Assembly: GCA_031393795.1 (NCBI GenBank)
Contig: JANMWE010000102.1
Coordinates: 1-32,868, forward strand
Direction of reading: 5' to 3'
DNA: 32,868 nucleotides
DNA from: CAMLHU01 sp031393795
GTDB lineage: Bacteria; Gemmatimonadota; Gemmatimonadetes; Gemmatimonadales; GWC2-71-9
Under the pieces are notes generated by a model, which was given only the letters and a program-made list of their open reading frames with translations, did no database searches and was not told the origin of the DNA. Both the position numbers and the translations under genes were made by a program. Every line of letters begins with the position of its first letter. Positions within the stretch are counted from its first letter, which is position 1. This document shows positions 7,558-14,575 of this stretch, in pieces.

Positions 7558-8771
7558 ACGCGGAGCTCTCCCTGCTCCTGACCGCGCTGCTCGCCGCCTT
7601 CCTCACGGCCGCCGCCGGATGGTACGGACTCGCGGCGGCGGCGGAGGCGGACCTGGGACAGCTCCTGGCCGAGTCCGAGGCGTCACGCGGGCCGTTGCCG
7701 CTGCCGCGCGCCTTCCAGGTGGTGCACCTCGCCTTCCTCGGGCTGGGCGCCGCGAGCGCCGCTCTCGCGCTCGATTGGTGGCTCTGGGACCTTGCCGCCT
7801 CCTTCTTCCGGCTCCTCCTCGCGATCGCCCTGGTCTGGACGGTGGGCGATCTCCTGCCGCGGCTCCTCGCCGCGAGTGCACCCGATCTGCCGCGCGCCGC
7901 GCGTCGGCGTGCCGCCCGCACGCTCCGCCCCTTTGCGCCCCTCCTCGGCCTCGTCGGGCGCGCGGACCGGCTCGGGCGTCAGGGGGTCGCGTCGGTGCAT
8001 CGCCCGCCCACCGGGCCGGGGCCGCGCGACATGTTCTTTGGCGTCTTCGCCCTCGCCGACACCACCGTGGCCGAAGTGATGACGCCGCGGATCGACATCC
8101 GCTCGGTGGACCGGAGCGCCGAGCGTCACGAGGTGATCGAGGCGCTGCGCCGCTGGGAATTCGCCCGCCTCGTCGTCTTCGAGGACCACCCCGACAACGT
8201 GGTGGGAGTGATCTACGCCAAGGACCTCCTGGCCGAGGAGGCCGCACCGGTGGACGAGGGCGATCCGTGGCAGGCCCTGATCCGCCCGGCGCAGTACGTC
8301 CCGGAGGGGAAGACGCTCGACCGCCAGCTCCGCGAATTCCAGAAGGGACCGAGCCACCTCGCCGTAGTGGTCGACGAGTTCGGGGGCACGGCCGGGCTCA
8401 TCACCCTCGAGGACATCCTCGAGCAGGTGGTCGGCGAGATCCGCGACGAGCGCGACGACGACGAGGCCGGCGATGCGCCCCCGATCGAGCGCGAAGGGGA
8501 CCTCCGCTTCTGGGTGCAGGGGGATGTGTCGCTGCACGAGCTGGAGGGAGCGCTCGGTCATTCCTTCGGCCGTGACGATGTGAGCACGGCGGGGGGGCTC
8601 GTCTTCGCCCTCTTCGGCCGAGTGCCGCGTCCCGGGGATTCGCTCGAGGTCGAAGGATTCCGGATCGTCGTCGAGCAGATGACCCGGCGCCGGATCCGCC
8701 GCGTGCATCTCGAACGGATCCCGATGGAGCCCGAGCTCGACAGCGAGCCCGGGTCCGAGGACGGGTCGTGA
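7554..8771 (+). CDS. CorC/HlyC-type CBS-pair membrane protein, copy 1
   Basis: The 405-residue protein has a hydrophobic N-terminal DUF21/CNNM-like domain (two clear segments, about 5-30 and 65-105), a CBS pair beginning at EVMTPRID (about 175-300) and a C-terminal CorC_HlyC transporter-associated domain (about 315-395). CorC/CNNM proteins take part in Mg2+ export or homeostasis. The position just before mgtE and beside ybeY is typical; in E. coli the neighbour ybeX is corC. The hydrophobic domain looks short for a four-helix DUF21 unit. The GTG at 7554 is chosen because it overlaps the ybeY stop and opens a signal-like hydrophobic stretch. The second, diverged copy follows with a four-base overlap. 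Confidence 0.86.
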   Translation: MNAELSLLLTALLAAFLTAAAGWYGLAAAAEADLGQLLAESEASRGPLPLPRAFQVVHLAFLGLGAASAALALDWWLWDLAASFFRLLLAIALVWTVGDLLPRLLAASAPDLPRAARRRAARTLRPFAPLLGLVGRADRLGRQGVASVHRPPTGPGPRDMFFGVFALADTTVAEVMTPRIDIRSVDRSAERHEVIEALRRWEFARLVVFEDHPDNVVGVIYAKDLLAEEAAPVDEGDPWQALIRPAQYVPEGKTLDRQLREFQKGPSHLAVVVDEFGGTAGLITLEDILEQVVGEIRDERDDDEAGDAPPIEREGDLRFWVQGDVSLHELEGALGHSFGRDDVSTAGGLVFALFGRVPRPGDSLEVEGFRIVVEQMTRRRIRRVHLERIPMEPELDSEPGSEDGS

Positions 8772-9955
8772 ACGCCCTCCTCCTGGTCCTCGGCCTCATC
8801 CTCACCATCGGCGGGGCCACGATGGGGGCGACCCTTGTGGCCGAAGGACGCCGCCAGCTCGCGCGCGCCGCCAACCGGCGGCTCCGGGGCGGGGCACCGC
8901 CCGCACCCTGGCTCGCGCACGCGGCCTCCTATCTCGGCGCCGCCGGCGCGTTCACCGCCCTCGGCGTGGTCCTCCTGGGGACGGCGTTCCCGGCGGTGGT
9001 GACCGGTTTTGCCGGCGCGGCGCTCGCAGCACTCCTCGTCTTTGCGGGAGTGCCGACGCTCATCCTGGTCGGCTACCTAGCGCCGCGCTGGGTGGCCCGG
9101 ATGGCGGGGGAGCGCGCCGCGGCGGTGACGATCCCGCTCATCGGTCCGCTCACCCGCATCCTCTCCCCGGTGCTTCCTGCCCACCGCCACGGGAGCGACG
9201 CGGCGGCGCTCGTGCGCGAGGCGCTGGCGGCGGGGGCCGTGGTCGACCGCGAGCTCGCCCTGGCGGGGGGGGTGATGACCTTTGCCGAACGCCCCGCCCG
9301 CGAAGTGATGACCCCGCGCACCGACGTGGTCGCGGTGGCCGAGGACGCGAGTCGTGCGGACCTGTTCCGGGTCTTCGCCGAGAGCGGGTTCAGCCGGGTG
9401 CCGGTCTACCGGGTCTCGCTCGACGAGATCGTCGGCGTGTTCCACGCGTTCGACCTGTTCACCCTGGGCGATGCGGCGCTCCCGCTTCATCCGGTGACGC
9501 ACACGCCCTTCACCCGGAGCTGCGGCGACCTCCTTCTCGCCATGCAGCGGGAACGACGCCACCTCGCCGTGGTGCTCGACGAATACGGCGGCACTATGGG
9601 GATCGTGACCCTCGAGGATCTCCTCACTGCCCTGGTGGGAGAGATCTTCGATGAAGACGACGGCGTGACCGGCGCCGCGGCCTCCGCCGCGACCACCGAT
9701 GTGTTCGAGACCGACGGCTCCGCCTCGCTCGACACGATCGCGGCGCGCTTCGGGGTCCGCCTCCCTGAGACCACCGCCGCCACCGTGGCCGGCCTCCTCA
9801 CCGAGCTCGCCGGTCGGATCCCCCAGGCGGGGGAACGGCTGCTGGTGCGCGGACTCGAGTTCGATGTGGTCAAGGCCACGCCCGCGAGGGTCGAACGGGT
9901 GCTCGTGCGCCCGGGACCCGTCTCCCCAGTAACCCTCGACCGGGGCACCCCGTGA
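8768..9955 (+). CDS. CorC/HlyC-type CBS-pair membrane protein, copy 2
   Basis: The 395-residue protein has the same architecture as its upstream neighbour: a hydrophobic region (about 1-115), a CBS pair starting at EVMTPRTDV (about 178-295, ending in DEYGGTMGIVTLEDLLTALVGEI) and a CorC_HlyC domain (about 310-385). The copies share motifs but differ clearly, especially in the membrane part, so the duplication is old. They may form a heteromer like other tandem CBS transporters; that is inference. The GTG start overlaps the stop of copy 1, and the stop overlaps mgtE. Confidence 0.86.
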   Translation: MNALLLVLGLILTIGGATMGATLVAEGRRQLARAANRRLRGGAPPAPWLAHAASYLGAAGAFTALGVVLLGTAFPAVVTGFAGAALAALLVFAGVPTLILVGYLAPRWVARMAGERAAAVTIPLIGPLTRILSPVLPAHRHGSDAAALVREALAAGAVVDRELALAGGVMTFAERPAREVMTPRTDVVAVAEDASRADLFRVFAESGFSRVPVYRVSLDEIVGVFHAFDLFTLGDAALPLHPVTHTPFTRSCGDLLLAMQRERRHLAVVLDEYGGTMGIVTLEDLLTALVGEIFDEDDGVTGAAASAATTDVFETDGSASLDTIAARFGVRLPETTAATVAGLLTELAGRIPQAGERLLVRGLEFDVVKATPARVERVLVRPGPVSPVTLDRGTP

Positions 9956-11289
9956 CCAAGCCCAGCCGCTTGCACGAGATCGCGGAGCTCGTCCGCGCCG
10001 GACACATCGATGCCTTCGTCTCCGCGGCCCACCAGCTGGAGTCGGCCGACCTCGCGGACGTCCTCTCCTCCCTCGACGACACCGAACGCCTCGTCGCCGT
10101 CTCCGCGCTGCCCCCCGAACTCTCCGGCGACGCCCTCGCCGAGATGCCCGAGGAGGAGCACGCCGAGGATACCCTCGCCGCGCTCCACCCGGACCAGGCC
10201 GCCGACATCGTCGAGGAACTGGCCGACGACGATGCGGCGGACCTCCTCGGCCAGATGGACGAGCACACGGCCGAACGGATCCTGCGCCAGGTCGACTCGC
10301 CTGAGCGGGGGGAGGTCGAGCGGCTGCTGCGGTACGACGAGGAGTCGGCCGGCGGGCTGATGACCACCCGACTCGTCACCGTCGCCGATGCCGCCACGGC
10401 GGCCGAGGCGATCGAGGCGATCCGGAAGCAGTCGGAAGAGGCGGAAGGGTTCATCCAGGTGTACGTGACGGGAAAGGACGGCCACCTGCACGGCGTCGTG
10501 CCGCTCAAGGGGCTGGTGACGAGCCCGCCCGAGCGCCCCGTACGCGAATTCATGGAGGACGCCGACATCCGCGTCCACCCCGAAGAGGGGCAGGAGCACG
10601 TGGCCGACCTGATGTCGCGCTACAACCTGCTCGAGGTGCCGGTGGTGGACGGCAACGGCCGCCTCCTCGGGCGCGTCACCTTCGACGACGTGATCGACGT
10701 CGTCGAGGCCGAGGCCACGGAAGACCTCCTGAAATTCGGTGGTGTCTCGGGCGACGAGGATCTGTCGGCCACCTGGACCGCGGCGGTGCGAAGCCGGCTA
10801 CCGTGGCTGTACGTCAACCTGCTCACCGCATTCATGGCGGCGGCGGTCGTCGCCATCTACCAGAGCACCATCGCCCGCCTCACGGTATTGGCGCTCTGGA
10901 TGCCGGTCATCGCCGGAATGGGGGGCAACGCCGGGACCCAGGCATTGGCCGTGACCGTGCGCCGGTTGGCGCTCGGCTTGGTGCCGAAGGGGCAGGGGCT
11001 CGAGGTGATCATGAAGGAAGTGGTGGTCGGGCTGATCAATGGGTTGGGGAACGGACTGGTCGTGCTCGCCGTGGCCGTGATCTTCGGCGAAGGGTTCCGG
11101 TTCGGGATGATCGTCTTCCTGGCGATGACCGGGAATCTCCTGGTGGCAGGGTTCGCCGGGGCCTTCATCCCGATCCTCCTCGAGAAGTTCAAGATCGATC
11201 CGGCCATCGCCTCGTCCATCTTCGTGACGACCTTCACCGACATGTGCGGGTTCTTCCTCCTCCTCGGCCTCGCCACGAAGTTCCTCTGA
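9952..11289 (+). CDS. mgtE: Magnesium transporter MgtE
   Basis: MgtE is a homodimeric, Mg2+-gated inner-membrane Mg2+ channel. The 445-residue protein shows an acidic helical N-domain (about 1-130, rich in repeats such as ADIVEELADDDAADLL), a CBS pair (about 135-255) and five membrane helices (about 275-445). GMGGNAGTQALAVTVRRLALG and the final TDMCGFFLLLGLAT are diagnostic and include the conserved pore aspartate. The GTG start overlaps the upstream stop and its own stop overlaps the ubiB-family start (TGATG). Together with two CorC-like proteins this makes a three-gene Mg2+ unit, likely co-regulated by Mg2+; no riboswitch is visible, and with overlapping genes there is no room for a leader here. 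Confidence 0.95.
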   Translation: MTKPSRLHEIAELVRAGHIDAFVSAAHQLESADLADVLSSLDDTERLVAVSALPPELSGDALAEMPEEEHAEDTLAALHPDQAADIVEELADDDAADLLGQMDEHTAERILRQVDSPERGEVERLLRYDEESAGGLMTTRLVTVADAATAAEAIEAIRKQSEEAEGFIQVYVTGKDGHLHGVVPLKGLVTSPPERPVREFMEDADIRVHPEEGQEHVADLMSRYNLLEVPVVDGNGRLLGRVTFDDVIDVVEAEATEDLLKFGGVSGDEDLSATWTAAVRSRLPWLYVNLLTAFMAAAVVAIYQSTIARLTVLALWMPVIAGMGGNAGTQALAVTVRRLALGLVPKGQGLEVIMKEVVVGLINGLGNGLVVLAVAVIFGEGFRFGMIVFLAMTGNLLVAGFAGAFIPILLEKFKIDPAIASSIFVTTFTDMCGFFLLLGLATKFL

Positions 11290-12926
11290 TGCGCGCGCTC
11301 CGCCTCTTCTTCGCGCTCGTCCCCTTCCTGGTCGGCTTCCTCCGCGACCGGCGCCGATTCATCCTCTTCGGGGGCGCTCCCGAACGGAGCGAGGAGTTCC
11401 ATCGCCGCCGGGCGGAACGCCTGACGCGCACCCTGGCCGAGCTCGGACCGACGTTCATCAAACTGGCGCAGGTGCTCGGCGTCCGCGCCGATATCCTCCC
11501 CGAGCCGTACCTCTCCACCCTCGCGACGCTGTCGGACCAGGTGCCCCCGCTCGCGCCGGGCGTGGCCGAAGTGGTCGTGCGCACCGAGCTGGGGAAGCCG
11601 GTCGAGGAGCTCTTCGAGCGCTGGGACACGGTCCCGCTCGCCGCCGCCTCGCTGGGCCAGGTCCATCGCGCCCGCTGGCTCGGCCGCGAGGTGGCGGTCA
11701 AGGTCCTCCGTCCCGGGGTCGTCGAGCTGGTGCACGAGGACCTCGACATCGCATTCCGGTTGCTGCTGGTGATCCAGGTCCTCTTCCCGAATCACCACAC
11801 CCGCGCTCTCGGTGCCATCGTGAGCGAGTTCGCCAAGCGGATCGGCGGCGAGCTCGATTTCCGTGAGGAGGCGCGCCAGGCCCAGCTCATCCGGCACAAC
11901 CTCGCGCCGTACCCGCAGGTGGTCGTCCCCGAGGTGGTGACCGCGCTGGTGACGCGGCGGGTGCTGGTGCTCGAGTACATCGAGGGGACCCGGATCGACC
12001 GCCTGCACGAGCGGATCGCCAGCGGCGAGATCGACCTCCGGCAGCTGGTTCGCACCGTGGGCGAGCTCTACCTGCAGATGATGCTGGTGGACGGACTCTT
12101 CCACGCCGACCCCCATCCGGGAAATCTGCTGGTCGATCCGCAGGGGCGGGTGGTCCTCCTCGACTTCGGGATGGTCATCCCGGTGGAACGGGAGCTCCGC
12201 ACCAAGCTCGCGCGCCTGGTGCTCGCGGCCGCGCAGGGGGATGCCGACGGGGTCATCAACGGGTTCTACGAGCTCGGCATCCTCGACCCCGACGCCGATC
12301 GCGGCGCCGTGCAGGACGCGGCGGCCAAGGTGGTCCAGCTGGTGGGGCAGCGGGGCGCGAGCGTGCGACAGATCGGCCAGCTCATGGACGAGCTGGTCCA
12401 CTCGTTCTACGACTGGCCGCTGATGCTCCCGAGCGACCTCGTCTATTTCGGCCGGGCGTCGGCACTGGTCGAGGGACTGGCGCTCCGTTACGACCCGAAC
12501 GTCAACGTCGCCCAGGAGCTGAGGCCGCTCATCGACCGGTGGCGCCCGAAACTGATGGCGGCGCTCCTGGGGCAGGAATCGCAGGCTGGGATCGGCGACT
12601 GGGCCAAGGAAGTGACGCAGGGGGTCCGGTCGCTCCGCGACCTGATCCGCCGGGTGGAACGGGAGGAGCTCAAGGTCCGCTGGCATCCGCGCGACGTGGG
12701 GGAGCTGCAGCGCTTCATCGGCACCCAGGTGCGCCGCCTCCTCCTGGCCGTCTTCGCGTTCACGATCGGGATGATCACCTCGATCGTCTACCTCGCCAGC
12801 CGGCGGCTCGAGGTGCTGGTGATCGGCCTGCTGATCAGCTTCGGGATGTTCGTGGTGGTCTTCGTGCTGCCGAGCCACCTGTTCCAGAATCCGCTGCGGT
12901 TCAGGGCGCGGTCGCTGAAGCGATAG
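11289..12926 (+). CDS. ubiB: UbiB/AarF/ABC1-family atypical kinase
   Basis: The 545-residue protein has the UbiB fold: N-terminal helices with the family KxGQ region, a Lys-containing VAVKVLRPG, catalytic-loop-like HADPHPGNLLVDPQG and metal site LLDFGM, then two C-terminal membrane helices (about 485-535). UbiB/COQ8 proteins are membrane-associated ATPases supporting ubiquinone biosynthesis and lipid homeostasis. The KxGQ motif reads KLAQ (residues 58-61), with Ala replacing Gly. In COQ8 the glycine- and alanine-rich motifs control ATP use, so this may matter. It overlaps mgtE by one base and ends the packed run. Its TAG stop is followed one base later by the inverted-repeat arm of the four-helix-bundle element. 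Confidence 0.9.
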   Translation: MRALRLFFALVPFLVGFLRDRRRFILFGGAPERSEEFHRRRAERLTRTLAELGPTFIKLAQVLGVRADILPEPYLSTLATLSDQVPPLAPGVAEVVVRTELGKPVEELFERWDTVPLAAASLGQVHRARWLGREVAVKVLRPGVVELVHEDLDIAFRLLLVIQVLFPNHHTRALGAIVSEFAKRIGGELDFREEARQAQLIRHNLAPYPQVVVPEVVTALVTRRVLVLEYIEGTRIDRLHERIASGEIDLRQLVRTVGELYLQMMLVDGLFHADPHPGNLLVDPQGRVVLLDFGMVIPVERELRTKLARLVLAAAQGDADGVINGFYELGILDPDADRGAVQDAAAKVVQLVGQRGASVRQIGQLMDELVHSFYDWPLMLPSDLVYFGRASALVEGLALRYDPNVNVAQELRPLIDRWRPKLMAALLGQESQAGIGDWAKEVTQGVRSLRDLIRRVEREELKVRWHPRDVGELQRFIGTQVRRLLLAVFAFTIGMITSIVYLASRRLEVLVIGLLISFGMFVVVFVLPSHLFQNPLRFRARSLKR

Positions 12927-13326
12927 CGGGGGGCCTGGGGAGAGGGGCCTGGGGAGGCTGCTTCGAGGGGCGCCGCAGCGCGGCCTTGAAGGCAAACATC
13001 TGTGCCCCCAGTGAACGCCCCTTGGCGGTCAGCGACTCGACGGTCGCGTCGCTCAAGTATCCAGCCCGTCGCGCGAGCTCCAGGTGTGTGTCGAGCTCAT
13101 TCAGCGATCCGTTGGCGATGTTCAAGAAGCGAATGGTCTCCTTTCGGCTGTAACGACCATATCCCTCTGCAATATTCGCGGGGACGGACGCAGCTGCTCT
13201 TCGGATCTGAGACGTCAGTCCGAATAGCTCATCCTTCGGAAACAGCTTCACGACGGCGTAGCACTCCGCTGCGATCTCGATCGCGGATTGCCAGACCCTC
13301 AGATCACGGTGTGAAGTCGATGACAT
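12901..13326 (-). CDS. Four-helix bundle protein (23S rRNA intervening-sequence protein / S23 family)
   Basis: The 141-residue product matches the family at HRDLRVWQSAIEIA, LTSQIRRAAASVPANIAEG, FLNIANGSLNELDTHLELA and GYL. These small helical proteins were first found in intervening sequences inside 23S rRNA and are also scattered in intergenic regions; their function is unknown, and they share the fold of the Avd accessory protein of diversity-generating retroelements. The gene is visibly more AT-rich than its neighbours, which suggests a separate origin. Residues after about 118 (proline-rich tail) are encoded by the flanking repeat arm and then by the antisense of the last codons of ubiB, so the frame has no stop of its own and runs 26 bases into ubiB. 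It is convergent to ubiB. No reverse transcriptase is nearby. Confidence 0.9.
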   Translation of the reverse strand: MSSTSHRDLRVWQSAIEIAAECYAVVKLFPKDELFGLTSQIRRAAASVPANIAEGYGRYSRKETIRFLNIANGSLNELDTHLELARRAGYLSDATVESLTAKGRSLGAQMFAFKAALRRPSKQPPQAPLPRPPAIASATAP

Positions 13327-13453
13327 AGGTCACTCTGAGCGGGTGGCAACAGTATGGCGCCCCGGGTGCGTTCAGCGGTAACCCGTTTGTCGCGCGCCGT
13401 ACCTCGCCAACGCGGAGCCCTTCGACGGCCTCCCCAGGCCCTAGGCCCCAGGC
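12931..13453. mobile_element. Putative mobile unit: four-helix-bundle gene enclosed by about 38-nt inverted repeats
   Basis: The left arm (12931-12969) and right arm (13416-13453) are imperfect reverse complements. They share GCCTCCCCAGGCCC, then a second CCCCAGGC copy, then a TTCGA-containing outer part. The arms use the same word-repeat style (GGCCTGGGGAG repeated) as the other hairpins in this window. They enclose only the four-helix-bundle gene and its upstream region. Complementary ends around an IVP gene are the layout of rRNA intervening sequences, but this unit follows the ubiB stop codon rather than lying in rRNA. Target-site duplications are not evident. Confidence 0.55.
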
Positions 13454-13515
13454 ACCGCCGTAACGCGCAGCCCGCTTCCTTGCCGGATGCCCCCAAACCG
13501 GTGATTTTCAAGCAG

Positions 13516-14559
13516 ATGGATATCCAGACCGTGGTCTCCGAACTGGCGCTTGGCCGCCCTGCCGCCCTCGCCCGCGCCATTTCTATAGTAGAGAATGCCC
13601 GGAATGGCTTCGAGCAGCTCCTGGCCTCGATCCACTCCAAGCTAGGACACGCTCGCCGGATCGGGATCACCGGCCCGCCGGGGGCGGGGAAGTCGACCCT
13701 CACCGAGCGGCTGGTCCTCGCCTTCCGGGCCCAGGGGCTCCGCGTCGCGGTGGTGGCGGTCGACCCGACCTCGCCCTACACCGGTGGGGCGCTCCTGGGG
13801 GACCGGATCCGGATGGAGTCGATCGCGCTCGATCGCGACGTCTACATCCGCTCGATGGCCACCCGCGGCTCCCTCGGCGGCCTCGCCACCTCCACCCGCG
13901 AAGTGTGCGACGTGCTGGACGCGGCGGGGTTCGACCGCATCCTCGTGGAGACCGTCGGGGTCGGACAGTCCGAACTCGATGTGACCCGCACGGCCGATAC
14001 GACGCTGCTGGTCCTCGTCCCCGAATCGGGGGACGGCATCCAGGCGCTCAAGAGCGGCGTGATGGAAGCGGCCGACATCTACGCGGTGAACAAGGCCGAC
14101 CGTCCCGGCGCCGACCGACTCCGCCAGGAGATCGAGATCACCCTCGGCATCCGCACCGGCAACGCCTATCGCAACATCCCGTCGCACCACGGCGCGCTCA
14201 AGTCGGCGGAGCGGATGGCGGTCCTCACCGCCGGCGACCCGGATGCCGCCAGCTGGCTCCAGCCGGTGCTCGGCAGCAGCGCGGCGAAGGGGGAGGGGAT
14301 CGACGAGCTCATCGCCGCCCTCGACGGACATCATCGCTGGCTCGATCGCACCGGGAACCTGGTCCATCGCCGGCGGGAGCGGCTGCGGGACCGGACCCGC
14401 GAAGTGGTCTCCCGCCACGCCCTCGCGTGGCTCAAGGAAGAGACCGACACCGAACGGCGGATCGCCGAGCGGCTGGACGACATCGCGGCGGGCCGGGTGA
14501 GCCCGTACGAGGTGGCCGCGGAAGTGCTCGACCACCTGCGCCAGGGCGTTCGCGCCTGA
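13516..14559 (+). CDS. meaB: MeaB/ArgK-type G-protein chaperone of a B12-dependent mutase
   Basis: MeaB is a GTPase that loads adenosylcobalamin into, and protects, acyl-CoA mutases. The 347-residue protein shows P-loop GPPGAGKS (53-60), DPTSPYTGGALLGDRIRM, the ETVGVGQSE switch region, base-recognition NKAD and a C-terminal dimerisation arm. The frame is open from 13354, but the extra N-terminus is low-complexity, encoded partly by the inverted-repeat arm at 13416-13453, and not family-like. The ATG at 13516 opens recognisable sequence; an in-frame GTG at 13501 is an alternative. It is followed 16 bases later by the mutase, with GGAGGA between, so both proteins should be made together. MeaB partners both methylmalonyl- and isobutyryl-type mutases and does not settle the substrate. 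Confidence 0.94.
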   Translation: MDIQTVVSELALGRPAALARAISIVENARNGFEQLLASIHSKLGHARRIGITGPPGAGKSTLTERLVLAFRAQGLRVAVVAVDPTSPYTGGALLGDRIRMESIALDRDVYIRSMATRGSLGGLATSTREVCDVLDAAGFDRILVETVGVGQSELDVTRTADTTLLVLVPESGDGIQALKSGVMEAADIYAVNKADRPGADRLRQEIEITLGIRTGNAYRNIPSHHGALKSAERMAVLTAGDPDAASWLQPVLGSSAAKGEGIDELIAALDGHHRWLDRTGNLVHRRRERLRDRTREVVSRHALAWLKEETDTERRIAERLDDIAAGRVSPYEVAAEVLDHLRQGVRA

Positions 14560-14575
14560 CCATCGGAGGAGACGG

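Noticed and set aside
10857..12995. Very long minus-strand open frame opposite mgtE/ubiB
   Set aside because: His/Arg/Asp-rich shadow typical of high-GC genes; no hydrophobic core or motifs, and both plus-strand genes are well supported.
12901..13326. Diversity-generating retroelement (Avd-like protein)
   Set aside because: The four-helix-bundle fold is shared with Avd, but no reverse transcriptase, template repeat or variable repeat is in the window.
13354..13515. N-terminal extension of MeaB from an ATG at 13354
   Set aside because: The extra residues are Arg/Pro-rich low-complexity sequence running through the inverted-repeat arm, with no resemblance to MeaB; the ATG at 13516 gives a normal protein.
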